Positions 45,136 to 53,583 of a stretch of DNA of 64,000 bases are shown here, piece after piece. Below the pieces are notes generated by a model that saw nothing but the letters and a program-made list of their open reading frames with translations, was not told the origin of the DNA and did not search any database. The stretch is from Sphingobacterium sp. CZ-2 (GTDB lineage: Bacteria; Bacteroidota; Bacteroidia; Sphingobacteriales; Sphingobacteriaceae): contig NZ_CP038159.1 in assembly GCF_004526235.1 (NCBI RefSeq), forward strand, positions 3,100,001-3,164,000, read 5' to 3'. Each line of letters starts with the position of its first letter. The stretch's first letter is position 1. The translations under genes were made by a program, and so were the position numbers.

Positions 45136-45528
45136 AATGCATATCTATTAACTTCAATTACTGCTAATAAATATACAAATTTTCAAAGAAAATTGATCTT
45201 TATTCTTTTGTTAACCAGCAAGGATTCAGATTGATGCAAACGAAAATGTAGATTTTTCATTACAAGAATATCTTATTTGACCCTTGAACATAATAAATCT
45301 TTTTTACTTGGATTTTTTGGAGTAAAAATTGCTATTGATTTTTTATATACAACCACATTTTCACTACTTAAGGAAAACACAAGTAAAAGTCAGTCCCAAA
45401 AGGGCTGACTTTTTTTTATACATTAGAAATCCATTAAAACGCTATTACAATTCCATAAGATGCTCATTAGAAACATGTTAATTTCCTTTTTTGATTAATT
45501 ATTTAACAATTAATTAATCATCAAATTG
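45136..45528. other. Divergent intergenic region with an orphan terminator
   Basis: About 390 AT-rich bases with no plausible gene. It contains an orphan forward terminator at about 45,385-45,419 and hence a possible short transcript (listed separately). The rightward gene's -7 box follows at 45,529. Confidence 0.5.
45335..45419 (+). ncRNA. Candidate small RNA ending at an orphan terminator
   Basis: A forward-strand intrinsic terminator (AAAAGTCAGTCCC, AAAA loop, GGGCTGACTTTT, then a T run; one bulged T) stands at about 45,384-45,419 with no forward gene in the 290 bases before it. A short transcript starting near 45,335-45,360 would explain it. The start is a guess; no exact TAnnTTTG box was found. 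Not related in sequence to the tandem units at 896-1154. Confidence 0.35.
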
Positions 45529-45536
45529 TAGTTTTG
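45529..45536 (+). promoter_or_regulatory. -7 box of the 141-residue protein gene
   Basis: TAGTTTTG is an exact TAnnTTTG match. Transcription from it starts after the TTG at 45,534, which rules that codon out as the start and supports the ATG at 45,627. Confidence 0.5.
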
Positions 45537-45626
45537 CAGCACATTTATAGGGTAAATGGTAAATCTGCTGCGTATTCCTTTTTTAAGAGGAATGAAAAAC
45601 AATTCTCAAAAATTCATCAAAATAAT

Positions 45627-46052
45627 ATGGAAACACCAATAACAAATGTATCGGAAATGAGCTTGTCCGAAAAAATGCAGGAGCTCGTTATTAATTGTTT
45701 TACTTCAGCCAATAATTTGGAAAACCTGGATGAAGAACAGCAACAATCGATCTACAACCTATATGCAAAAATTAAATATAAGGATATCATCGATCAAGGA
45801 TTTTGGAGTTTAGGAGGTGGGCTGACGCATTATTTCCTGAGCCTAAATGAGATGAAGCTTTCCTTGTTGGAAATTATGTCTACCAGATCTGACGAGAAAG
45901 AACGCTTGATCCTAAAAGAATTGTTTCTTTTTCTGAATATCCTCGACGACCGAAGTTTCTATCAACTATTCTCGATTAGGCAGTTATTGCACTGTCCAAC
46001 CGAAATCTTTCCTGAAAAATTGGAAGACATCAGTAGGGAATATTTTGATTAA
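45627..46052 (+). CDS. 141-residue helical protein, unknown
   Basis: From ATG 45627 (METPITNVSEM). All-helical, acidic, with long amphipathic stretches (SLSEKMQELVINCFTSANN, DEKERLILKELFLFLNI). No signal peptide, membrane segment or recognised domain. The open frame reaches back to 45534 but those codons precede the inferred transcription start. About 85 bases of 5' leader are predicted. Single gene. Confidence 0.55.
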   Translation: METPITNVSEMSLSEKMQELVINCFTSANNLENLDEEQQQSIYNLYAKIKYKDIIDQGFWSLGGGLTHYFLSLNEMKLSLLEIMSTRSDEKERLILKELFLFLNILDDRSFYQLFSIRQLLHCPTEIFPEKLEDISREYFD

Positions 46053-46220
46053 AGAATATACTGTTGTTTGTATGTCTAGAGGGTGTTTCTGTAAGGGATT
46101 CACCCTTTAAACTTTCCAAAATAGTTATGTAAAATTTATAGGTATTTAACGAATTTTTCGAGGCATTTTAATTAAATTAGAACCAATTACCCAAAGGCTA
46201 TTTAGCTCAGGGTTAAATCA

Positions 46221-46242
46221 GGTTATCTTCTATGGGATAACC
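46221..46242. promoter_or_regulatory. Inverted repeat upstream of the acyl-CoA dehydrogenase gene
   Basis: GGTTATC and GATAACC (46221-46227 and 46236-46242) with 8 bases between, 23 bases before the ATG at 46265. It could be an operator for an acyl-CoA-responsive regulator or a leader hairpin. No regulator gene adjoins. Confidence 0.35.
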
Positions 46243-46264
46243 ACTGTGAACCAAATAAACTTAT

Positions 46265-47428
46265 ATGCACAACACAAGATTGACGGAGGAACATCTAATT
46301 TTCCGAGATAGTCTGAAGTCATTTATTCAAAAAGAAATTCTCCCACACATTGACAAATGGGAAAAAGAAGGTGCGATTGACAAATCCATCTGGAAAAAAT
46401 TAGGCGACATGGGATATATGGGGCTTATATACCCAGAACAATACGGCGGCCTAGATCTTGACTTTTATTATTCCCTTATCTTCTGCGAAGAAATTTCCAA
46501 ATGTTTTTCTGGTGGTTTCAGTGTTTCGGCACTGGTGATCCAATACATGTCTACGCCTTATCTTTGGAAATATGGTTCCGAAGAATTAAAATCGAAATAC
46601 CTGACAGCTGTGATCCAAGGAGATATGGTAAGTGCTGTTGCGATCACGGAGCCTGGTGCTGGTTCAGATGTTCAACGTATGAAAACCACGGCGGTGCTCG
46701 ATGGCGATGAATACATCATCAATGGTTCCAAAACATTTATCACCAATGGCTATTATGGCGACTTCTTTATCACTGCGGTAAAGACAGATCCTGCTGCGGG
46801 AAGCAAGGGCATCAGCTTGATCTTGGTCGATCGGAATACGCCGGGAATCACCTGCAATAAAATAGAAAAGTTAGGCTGGCATGCTTCGGATACCGCGGAG
46901 ATCGGTTTTGATCATGTACGAGTTCCGAAATCTCATCTTATAGGTGTGGAAGGAGAGGGCTTCAAATATTTAATGGGAGGTCTGCAATTAGAACGTCTGA
47001 CAGCAGGCATACATAGTTTGTCCACGGCGGAATCCGCTATGGAATATACCTTGGATTATCTTCAACAGCGAGAGGCGTTCAATAAACCCTTGAAGGATTT
47101 CCAAGTATTGCGCCATCGTTTTGCTCAAATGTATGCGGATGTGGAGACACTGAAGGCCTTTATCTACCATTGCTGCGATTTGCAGAACCAGGGGATATAT
47201 GCTGTAAAGGAATGTTCCATTGCAAAACTACAGGCCAGTGAATTGGCCATTAAGGTAGTTTCAGAATGCCTACAGATGTTTGGTGGTTATGGCTTTACCG
47301 AAGATTATAAGATTGCCCGTTTATACCGTGATGTACGCGTTGGCACCATTATCGCTGGTACTTCCGAAATCATGCTCGAAATCTTGGCCAAGATCAGTAT
47401 CGACCAAGTCGATTATTCAAAAAAATAA
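46265..47428 (+). CDS. Acyl-CoA dehydrogenase (IVD/LCAD-type active site)
   Basis: FAD enzyme for the first step of fatty or branched acyl-CoA oxidation. 387 residues, full length. Motifs: AITEPGAGSD (126-135) and the C-terminal YRDVRVGTIIAGTSEI. The canonical catalytic Glu of the MCAD class is Ala here (IAGT in place of YEGT); the base is instead E243 in LQLERLTAG, as in isovaleryl- and long-chain-type enzymes. This points to branched or longer acyl-CoA. The FadB-like gene follows 4 bases later. Confidence 0.92.
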   Translation: MHNTRLTEEHLIFRDSLKSFIQKEILPHIDKWEKEGAIDKSIWKKLGDMGYMGLIYPEQYGGLDLDFYYSLIFCEEISKCFSGGFSVSALVIQYMSTPYLWKYGSEELKSKYLTAVIQGDMVSAVAITEPGAGSDVQRMKTTAVLDGDEYIINGSKTFITNGYYGDFFITAVKTDPAAGSKGISLILVDRNTPGITCNKIEKLGWHASDTAEIGFDHVRVPKSHLIGVEGEGFKYLMGGLQLERLTAGIHSLSTAESAMEYTLDYLQQREAFNKPLKDFQVLRHRFAQMYADVETLKAFIYHCCDLQNQGIYAVKECSIAKLQASELAIKVVSECLQMFGGYGFTEDYKIARLYRDVRVGTIIAGTSEIMLEILAKISIDQVDYSKK

Positions 47429-47432
47429 ATCT

Positions 47433-49547
47433 ATGGAAATCAATCACCTGCCCGAACATATACAGTATCAAGAAAGAAACATCAATGATTATGTCTTAGA
47501 GATTTATGTGCATAATTCATTGGAAACCCCTTATGAGTTGGATTTTGGTTTTGTACGCGCTTTACTACGCCGTGTTCAGAACCATTTGCTTAAGCCCGAA
47601 ATAACAGGTTTGGTCCTGCATTTTTCAGGATCATTTGAATCCCTAAATTTCAGGCAGTTGTTCAAGCAGGCAAAAGAAAAGATCGAATTCAAGAAAAGGT
47701 TGTTTGAGATCATGGACCTGATGGTAGGGATCGATCAAATAAAAAAACCGATCGTTGGTATTTTTGACCATGCCTTGTTGGGTATAGGATATACCCTGGG
47801 TCTGGCATGTTCGAAATTGATCGCCGTTGGAAACCAGGCAACAGTTGGTTTTCCAGAGGGGGCCTATGCAGTCATCTATGGAATGGGATCGGTGGTCCAC
47901 CTCAAAGAAAGAGTTCCTCTTTCAACAGCTTTTGAAGTGTTGACCAAAGGAAAGATCTATAAAGGCAGTGCTGCGCTGGAATTGAATCTGATCGATTCCT
48001 TTGTCGATAACCTGGATGATGCCCTAGTGGATGCCTTAAACTTCCTGGAACAACCAGGGAACGGCCTTAAAAGGCAGCAAGCCTTGAGTGATGAAGAGAT
48101 CAATGGAGAACTGCAAAAGCTGAACAAACAGGCCAATTCCAATATTCCAGCACATATTTCCTGTTTCATCATTTTTAAAACCAGTCCTTTCTTGAGCAAA
48201 GCGGAATTGTTGACCATGGAATTGGTCCAATTTGAATACATCCTCCATGAAAAGCAGACCATGTCCATAATCCGCACGATGTATTATTCCATGAAGGAAG
48301 CGGCAGCATTGGGTGCTAAGGCGGAAAGCCAGGTCAATAAACTAACGGTTTTAGGTGCAGGTATGATGGGTTCCGGGATAGCTTATGAGGCAGCGAAAGC
48401 AGGTATAGAAGTCCAACTAAAGGACATATCCGATGCGGCCGCCGAAAAAGGAAAGAGCTATTCGGAGAAAGTGACCAACAAATTGATGGAATTGGGTAAA
48501 ATGACGCCCGAAAAGCAGCAGAAGATCCTGGATTTGATCAATCCCATATCTCATTTTGAAGGGTTGGACAAACAGGACCTGATTATTGAGGCTGTTTTTG
48601 AAGACCTGAACCTGAAGGCTGCAGTCATCCAGGAAAGCTTACCGATATTAAATCCAAAAGGATTCTTTGCCTCCAATACCACGAGCCTTCCAATCCATAA
48701 GTTGGCTAAATTTAGTGCTGATCCCAGCCGATTCATCGGACTTCATTTTTTCTCACCGGTAGACCGGATGGCCTTGGTGGAAGTGATCAAAGGTGCAGAT
48801 ACCAGTCCTGAAACCTTGGAAGAGGCATTGACCTTTGTCCATAAGCTTCGAAAGATACCTATTGTGGTCAATGATGGCCCTGCCTTCTTTACCTCCAGGA
48901 TTTTCTTTAACTACCTTCTGGAAGGGATTACCCTGTTATTGGAAGGAGCCTCGGTAGAGGTGATCGATCGCCAAGCGAAGGAAGCCGGCTTTGCTGTCGG
49001 ACCATTAGCTGTATTAGACGAGATTTCATTGGATCTCATGGTTCATGTGTATGATCAGTTACCAAAACTTCATGCCAGTCAGAAAAGAGCTTATAATTAT
49101 CTGAAAAAATTGATAGCAGAAGGTAGGCACGGAAGAAAATCAGGGAAAGGGTTCTATGAATACTCCAGCGAGGACCGAAGTAAAAAGCCTTGGGAGGATA
49201 AGGAGATTGAAAAGCCTGCTAAGCCAGCCTGTTTGATCATGATCAAATACAGGTTGTTGCACGTGATGGCCTTGGATAGTTACCGATGTTTGGAAGATGG
49301 GATTTTGACCAGTCCGAAAGATGGCGATCTAGGCTCGGTATTGGGCGTTGGTTATGCGATGCAGACAGGAGGTGTTTTCGGGCATATCGATCAAGTAGGC
49401 CTGCATGCCTTTGTGAATGATTGCCTGGAGTTCGCTAAATATGGTGAACAATGGGAGCTCCCGAAATCCTTGATCGAACTATCGAAGAAAGACTTTAAAT
49501 TCTACTCCGGGTTTGATTCCAATTGGAATGAAGGCCCTTCAAAATAA
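47433..49547 (+). CDS. FadB/FadJ-like enoyl-CoA hydratase / 3-hydroxyacyl-CoA dehydrogenase fusion
   Basis: 704 residues from ATG 47433 (MEINHL); the frame is open to 47280 inside the previous gene but that part is spurious. An N-terminal crotonase fold (about 1-290), a 3-hydroxyacyl-CoA dehydrogenase NAD domain from about 303 (LTVLGAGMMGSGIAYEA), catalytic His in GLHFFSP (about 438), and a C-terminal helical domain. In the crotonase part the second catalytic Glu is kept (GFPEGAY), but the position of the first (ALGGGCE in FadB) reads ALLGIGYTLG with no Glu, so hydratase activity is doubtful. Co-transcribed with the acyl-CoA dehydrogenase. Confidence 0.88.
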   Translation: MEINHLPEHIQYQERNINDYVLEIYVHNSLETPYELDFGFVRALLRRVQNHLLKPEITGLVLHFSGSFESLNFRQLFKQAKEKIEFKKRLFEIMDLMVGIDQIKKPIVGIFDHALLGIGYTLGLACSKLIAVGNQATVGFPEGAYAVIYGMGSVVHLKERVPLSTAFEVLTKGKIYKGSAALELNLIDSFVDNLDDALVDALNFLEQPGNGLKRQQALSDEEINGELQKLNKQANSNIPAHISCFIIFKTSPFLSKAELLTMELVQFEYILHEKQTMSIIRTMYYSMKEAAALGAKAESQVNKLTVLGAGMMGSGIAYEAAKAGIEVQLKDISDAAAEKGKSYSEKVTNKLMELGKMTPEKQQKILDLINPISHFEGLDKQDLIIEAVFEDLNLKAAVIQESLPILNPKGFFASNTTSLPIHKLAKFSADPSRFIGLHFFSPVDRMALVEVIKGADTSPETLEEALTFVHKLRKIPIVVNDGPAFFTSRIFFNYLLEGITLLLEGASVEVIDRQAKEAGFAVGPLAVLDEISLDLMVHVYDQLPKLHASQKRAYNYLKKLIAEGRHGRKSGKGFYEYSSEDRSKKPWEDKEIEKPAKPACLIMIKYRLLHVMALDSYRCLEDGILTSPKDGDLGSVLGVGYAMQTGGVFGHIDQVGLHAFVNDCLEFAKYGEQWELPKSLIELSKKDFKFYSGFDSNWNEGPSK

Positions 49548-49565
49548 GGAAGAGATTACTTTATA

Positions 49566-49599
49566 AAAAAACATCGCCTAAATGTAGGCGATGTTTTTT
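49566..49599. terminator. Bidirectional terminator between the fadB-like gene and prpD
   Basis: Perfect 15-bp stem AAAAAACATCGCCTA with TAGGCGATGTTTTTT, loop AATG. T runs on both strands let it end both converging transcripts. Confidence 0.92.
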
Positions 49600-49610
49600 T
49601 ATATGGCTAC

Positions 49611-51059
49611 TTATACCATCATATCAACCAGGTCATTGACCGATAATTTGATGAAGTCTTCGTATGCCAAGGTATGTTGCAATAATGTTTTCTGTTGTTT
49701 ATCGGCAAATACACGAGCAAGATTGATCTTATATTTTTCGATCAGTTTCGGGATACCTTCGGATCTTCGGCGTTTATGTCCAATCGGATATTCTACGACC
49801 ACTTCTTCCAGGATGGTTCCATCGTTCAGCTCCAGTGTCAGCGCATTGGCGATCGAACGTTTCTCCGGATCATGGTAATCTACAGTGAACTGTGGATCTT
49901 CAATACAGGTGATTTTTTCCCTTAATGCATCGATACGCTCGTCTTTGGCGATGTTATCCTCATAATCTGCAGCGGTCAAACGTCCGAAGATCAATGGAAC
50001 GGCCACCATGTATTGGATGGCATGGTCACGGTCTGCCGGGTTATGTAAAGGACCTTTTTTATCGATAATCCGGATGGCCGCCTCATGTGTCCTGATTTTA
50101 ACGGATTTGATATCCTCCGAAGTTTTTCCCAATTCTTTTAATTTTCCATGCAAGGTCATGGCTGCTTCCACTGCAGTCTGCGAGTGGAATTCTGCTGGGA
50201 AGGAGATCTTGAACAACACATTCTCCATGACGTAGCTTCCATAAGGGCGTTGGAACTTGAATTCCTGACCTTTAAAGGATACATCATAGAATCCCCAAAC
50301 CGGAGCGGTAAGTACCGATGGATAGCCCATTTCACCTTTTTGTGCTATCAACGCCAAACGTACAGCTCTGGAGGTGGCATCACCTGCTGCCCAGGATTTA
50401 CGGCTGCCGGTATTCGGAGCGTGGCGGTAGGTACGCAAGGATTGCCCATCTACAAAGGCTAAAGATAGCGCATTGACCAACTCATCGCGGTTCAAGCCCA
50501 AAACTTTACCGACAACAGCGGTAGATGCTACCTTAACCAGGATCACATGGTCTAATCCCACTTTATTGAAAGAGTTTTCCAATGCAAGTACACCTTGTAC
50601 TTCATGCGCTTTAACCATGGCTTCCAGCACGGTTTCCATGTTCAATGGCTCTTTTCCTTTCGCCAGGTTGTTTCTACTGATCCAATCAGCCACGGCCAAT
50701 ATACCACCAAGGTTATCGGATGGATGACCCCATTCGGCGGCCAACCAAGTATCGTTGAAATCCAACCAGCGAACCATAGCACCAATGTTGAAGGCTGCTT
50801 GGATGGGATCTAACTGATAGGGGGTACCAGGTACCTTGGCACCATTCGGAACAATCGTTCCAGGAACGATTGGACCAAGCATTTTCGTGCAGGCCGGATA
50901 GGTCAAGGCTTCAAAGCCACAGCCTATCGTATCCAAAAAACAATAATGGGCGGTTTCCTTCGCTAACTGACTATCAATTTTATAGTCTAGAATATAATCT
51001 GCAATATCCAGTAATACTTGATCTGGATTGGGTCTGTTGTTGGAAATATGTGATGACAT
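49611..51059 (-). CDS. prpD: 2-methylcitrate dehydratase (MmgE/PrpD family)
   Basis: Dehydrates 2-methylcitrate to 2-methyl-cis-aconitate. 482 residues, full length, with the MmgE/PrpD layout: a helical start ([33 protein letters not shown]), [27 protein letters not shown] (central active-site block) and [19 protein letters not shown]. Third gene of prpB-prpC-prpD, 23 bases after prpC. A separate aconitase-type enzyme would be needed for the final hydration. Confidence 0.93.
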   Translation of the reverse strand: MSSHISNNRPNPDQVLLDIADYILDYKIDSQLAKETAHYCFLDTIGCGFEALTYPACTKMLGPIVPGTIVPNGAKVPGTPYQLDPIQAAFNIGAMVRWLDFNDTWLAAEWGHPSDNLGGILAVADWISRNNLAKGKEPLNMETVLEAMVKAHEVQGVLALENSFNKVGLDHVILVKVASTAVVGKVLGLNRDELVNALSLAFVDGQSLRTYRHAPNTGSRKSWAAGDATSRAVRLALIAQKGEMGYPSVLTAPVWGFYDVSFKGQEFKFQRPYGSYVMENVLFKISFPAEFHSQTAVEAAMTLHGKLKELGKTSEDIKSVKIRTHEAAIRIIDKKGPLHNPADRDHAIQYMVAVPLIFGRLTAADYEDNIAKDERIDALREKITCIEDPQFTVDYHDPEKRSIANALTLELNDGTILEEVVVEYPIGHKRRRSEGIPKLIEKYKINLARVFADKQQKTLLQHTLAYEDFIKLSVNDLVDMMV

Positions 51060-51082
51060 TTCTGATTGTTATGTACTTATTT

Positions 51083-52234
51083 TTATCTGTCTTTTAATGG
51101 GATGAATTTCTGGTTTTCAGGGCCCGTATAGTTGGCGCTAGGGCGGATGATCTTGCCATCTTCACGTTGTTCGATGATGTGTGCCCCCCAACCGGAGATT
51201 CTCGACATCACGAACAATGGGGTGAACATATCGGTTGGGATTCCCATCAGGTGATAGGCCACCGCAGAGAACCAGTCCAGATTAGGGAACATTTTCTTTT
51301 CGTCCCACATCAGGGTTTCCAGGCGTTCGGCAATATCGAATAATTTCATATCCCCCAATTCCTCTGAAAGTTCCTTGGCGATTCTTTTGATGACCTGATT
51401 GCGGGGGTCTGAAATGGTATAGACCGGATGTCCAAAGCCGATGATGACCTCCTTTTTGGACAAACGCTCTCGGATATCCTTTTCCGCATCGTCTGCATCC
51501 TTATACCTGCTTTGGATCTCGAATGCTACCTCATTGGCACCTCCATGTTTTGGTCCACGTAGCGCTCCGATCGCTCCGGCGATACTTGCATACACATCGG
51601 AGCCGGTTCCAGCAATTACGCGTGCCGTAAAGGTGGAAGCATTGAATTCATGTTCGGCATAGAGGTTCAAGGAAGTTTGCATAGCCCGTACCCAAGCTTC
51701 AGAGGGTTTTTTTCCATGCAATAGATGGAGAAAATGACCTCCTAAGGTCCTATCGGTGGTTTCTACTTCAATTTCTTTTTGATGATGGCTGTAATGGTAC
51801 CAGTATAAAAGGGCAGAACCCATGCTGGCCATAAGGCGATCGATGATCTCGCGGGTCTTTGAAGGCTCATGTTCCAAAGGTTCCGGTTCCAATGTGCCGA
51901 ACATAGACACGGAGGTTCGCAGCACGTCCATCGGATGAGCAGATGCAGGAATCAATTTTAAAACCTCTTTCAGTTTTTGGGGCAGGCCCCTTTGCTGTAC
52001 AAGTTTATGCTCGTAGTTTTCCAATTCTTTTGCATTGGGCAATTTGCCATGGATCAGTAGATAGGCCACTTCTTCAAAACTGGCCTGATCGGCTAGGTCC
52101 AATATATCATAACCGCGGTAGTGGAGGTCGTTTCCACTTCTTCCTACCGTACAAAGGCTGGTGTTTCCTGCAGGAACCCCGGATAGGGCAACGCTTTTTT
52201 TCGGTTTAAAACCTGATTCATTCGTTTCTTTCAT
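51083..52234 (-). CDS. prpC: 2-methylcitrate synthase
   Basis: Condenses propionyl-CoA with oxaloacetate. 383 residues, the short citrate-synthase fold. Blocks: [19 protein letters not shown] near the start, the [38 protein letters not shown] region (catalytic His in KHGGAN), IIGFGHPVY (second His) and [14 protein letters not shown] (catalytic Asp region). Placed between prpB and prpD, so methylcitrate rather than citrate synthase; the stop of prpB is one base upstream. Confidence 0.93.
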   Translation of the reverse strand: MKETNESGFKPKKSVALSGVPAGNTSLCTVGRSGNDLHYRGYDILDLADQASFEEVAYLLIHGKLPNAKELENYEHKLVQQRGLPQKLKEVLKLIPASAHPMDVLRTSVSMFGTLEPEPLEHEPSKTREIIDRLMASMGSALLYWYHYSHHQKEIEVETTDRTLGGHFLHLLHGKKPSEAWVRAMQTSLNLYAEHEFNASTFTARVIAGTGSDVYASIAGAIGALRGPKHGGANEVAFEIQSRYKDADDAEKDIRERLSKKEVIIGFGHPVYTISDPRNQVIKRIAKELSEELGDMKLFDIAERLETLMWDEKKMFPNLDWFSAVAYHLMGIPTDMFTPLFVMSRISGWGAHIIEQREDGKIIRPSANYTGPENQKFIPLKDR

Positions 52235-52235
52235 A

Positions 52236-53114
52236 TCATTTCTTGTTAAACAATTGGTCTAAACGATTCTCGTAATTATAATAGTCAATACTTTGATAAA
52301 GTTCTTCACGGGTCTGCATGGTTTCCAATACAGCTTGCTGGCTACCATCATTCCGGATATGTTGGTACACATTCAAGGCAGCCTTATTGGCTGCGCGGAA
52401 AGCAGATAGTGGGTAGAGTACCATGGAAACCTTAGCGCCTTTAAGTTCCTCCACGGTGAACAAAGGCGTTTGCCCAAATTCGGTGATGTTGGCTAATATG
52501 GGCATTTGGGTAGCTTCCTGAAAGCGTGTATAGTCTTCCAGGGAGCGGACAGCTTCTGCAAAGATGAAATCCGCACCAGCCTCCGCATAGGCTTTGGCTC
52601 TTGCCAGGGCATTTTCAATGCCTTCGGAAGCAATGGCGTCGGTTCGGGCACCGATCACAAAATCAGCATCGCTTCGAGCATCTACCGCTGCGCGGATGCG
52701 GTCTACCATTTCGTCCAAACTGACCAATTCCTTGCCGGGACGATGCCCACAACGTTTAGCGCCTACCTGGTCTTCCATATGTATACCGGCAGCGCCAGCT
52801 TTTTCGAGAGATTGGATGGTACGAGCGATATTGAAAGCGGATGGTCCAAAACCGGTGTCGATATCTACCAATAAGGGAGTTTTACAGACATTGGTGATAC
52901 GTTCTACATCGATCAGGACATCTTGTAGGGTGGTAATGCCAAGGTCTGGGATGCCCAGTGAACCTGCAGCTACGCCACCTCCCGAAAGGTAAATGGCTTT
53001 GAATCCTGATTGTTCTGCTAATAGTGCATGGTTGGCGTTGATGGTTCCTACGATTTGTAGGGGTGATTCGGCTTGAAGAGCTTCTCTAAATTTTTTTCCA
53101 GCAGATTCCTTCAT
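52236..53114 (-). CDS. prpB: 2-methylisocitrate lyase
   Basis: Splits 2-methylisocitrate into pyruvate and succinate. 292 residues, full length. The catalytic cysteine is C122 in [19 protein letters not shown] (83-90) holds the Mg-binding Asp residues; [29 protein letters not shown] is the family's mid-barrel block. First gene of the prpB-prpC-prpD operon. No PrpR-type regulator gene adjoins. Confidence 0.95.
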   Translation of the reverse strand: MKESAGKKFREALQAESPLQIVGTINANHALLAEQSGFKAIYLSGGGVAAGSLGIPDLGITTLQDVLIDVERITNVCKTPLLVDIDTGFGPSAFNIARTIQSLEKAGAAGIHMEDQVGAKRCGHRPGKELVSLDEMVDRIRAAVDARSDADFVIGARTDAIASEGIENALARAKAYAEAGADFIFAEAVRSLEDYTRFQEATQMPILANITEFGQTPLFTVEELKGAKVSMVLYPLSAFRAANKAALNVYQHIRNDGSQQAVLETMQTREELYQSIDYYNYENRLDQLFNKK

Positions 53115-53241
53115 TCTGATGAGGGATTTTTTTAGTTTATAAATAGGGTTATGGACGTTGGAGCTTCATCTTCTTTTGCTGTCCAGCGACCTTTTTAAAG
53201 ATAAGAAAATCTGATGGGTTTAGGAATTAAAATAGAAAGCT
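53115..53241 (-). other. Upstream region of prpBCD
   Basis: Contains the prpB leader. On the reverse strand TATCTTTA at about 53,201-53,208 matches TAnnTTTG in seven of eight positions and may be the -7 box, giving a leader of about 80 bases. No operator recognised. Confidence 0.35.
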
Positions 53242-53362
53242 TGTCGTGCTGAGCGTAGTCGAAGCATCTGTACGGTGGTATGGTGGTATACGAACAGATC
53301 CTTCGACTTCGCTCAGGATGACATGGGGGAAGATTGCTTCGTCGTGCCTCCTCGCAATGACG
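53242..53362. repeat. Composite palindromic repeat, type A plus type B
   Basis: Type A hairpin (53242-53323) with the arms separated by a loop that carries GGTGGTATGGTGGTATACG, joined by ATGGGGGAA to the type B core (53332-53362). A degraded CCTCCTCGCTATGAGAG follows at 53373. Same order and linker as at 58,601-58,713. Confidence 0.88.
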
Positions 53363-53410
53363 GGATGGCTTGCCTCCTCGCTATGAGAGTTTTTGCTTCG
53401 CTCTTAAAGC

Positions 53411-53499
53411 AGGGTGAAAGTAATGTAAAAGTATGTATTTAGTAACCTAAGTATACTAAAACCCGCTTTAAGGTTGCTTAAACCATGGTTTTAATACGA
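53411..53499. repeat. Dispersed repeat, type C, copy 2
   Basis: 89-base AT-rich element, similar in length, order and end sequence to the one at 33,256-33,345 (start AGGGTGAAAGTAATG, end CTTTAAGGTTGCTT...TACGA). It follows the composite A+B repeat. Confidence 0.5.
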
Positions 53500-53546
53500 A
53501 AACAAGCTTTTACCATAGGAAAATAACAACATTATCTAATTTAACA

Positions 53547-53576
53547 AAAAAAGCCGTATCAACATCGATACGGCTT
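53547..53576 (-). terminator. susD terminator
   Basis: Perfect 10-bp stem AAGCCGTATC with GATACGGCTT (53551-53560 and 53567-53576), loop of 6, then a run of seven T on the reverse strand. It lies 8 bases after the susD-like stop. Confidence 0.9.
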
Positions 53577-53583
53577 CTTAATA

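Noticed and set aside
47280-47432. N-terminal extension of the FadB-like protein
   Set aside because: These codons lie inside the acyl-CoA dehydrogenase gene in another frame; the family start fits ATG 47433.
52506-52992. Forward frames of 122 and 132 codons
   Set aside because: Antisense to prpB, which has intact catalytic motifs.
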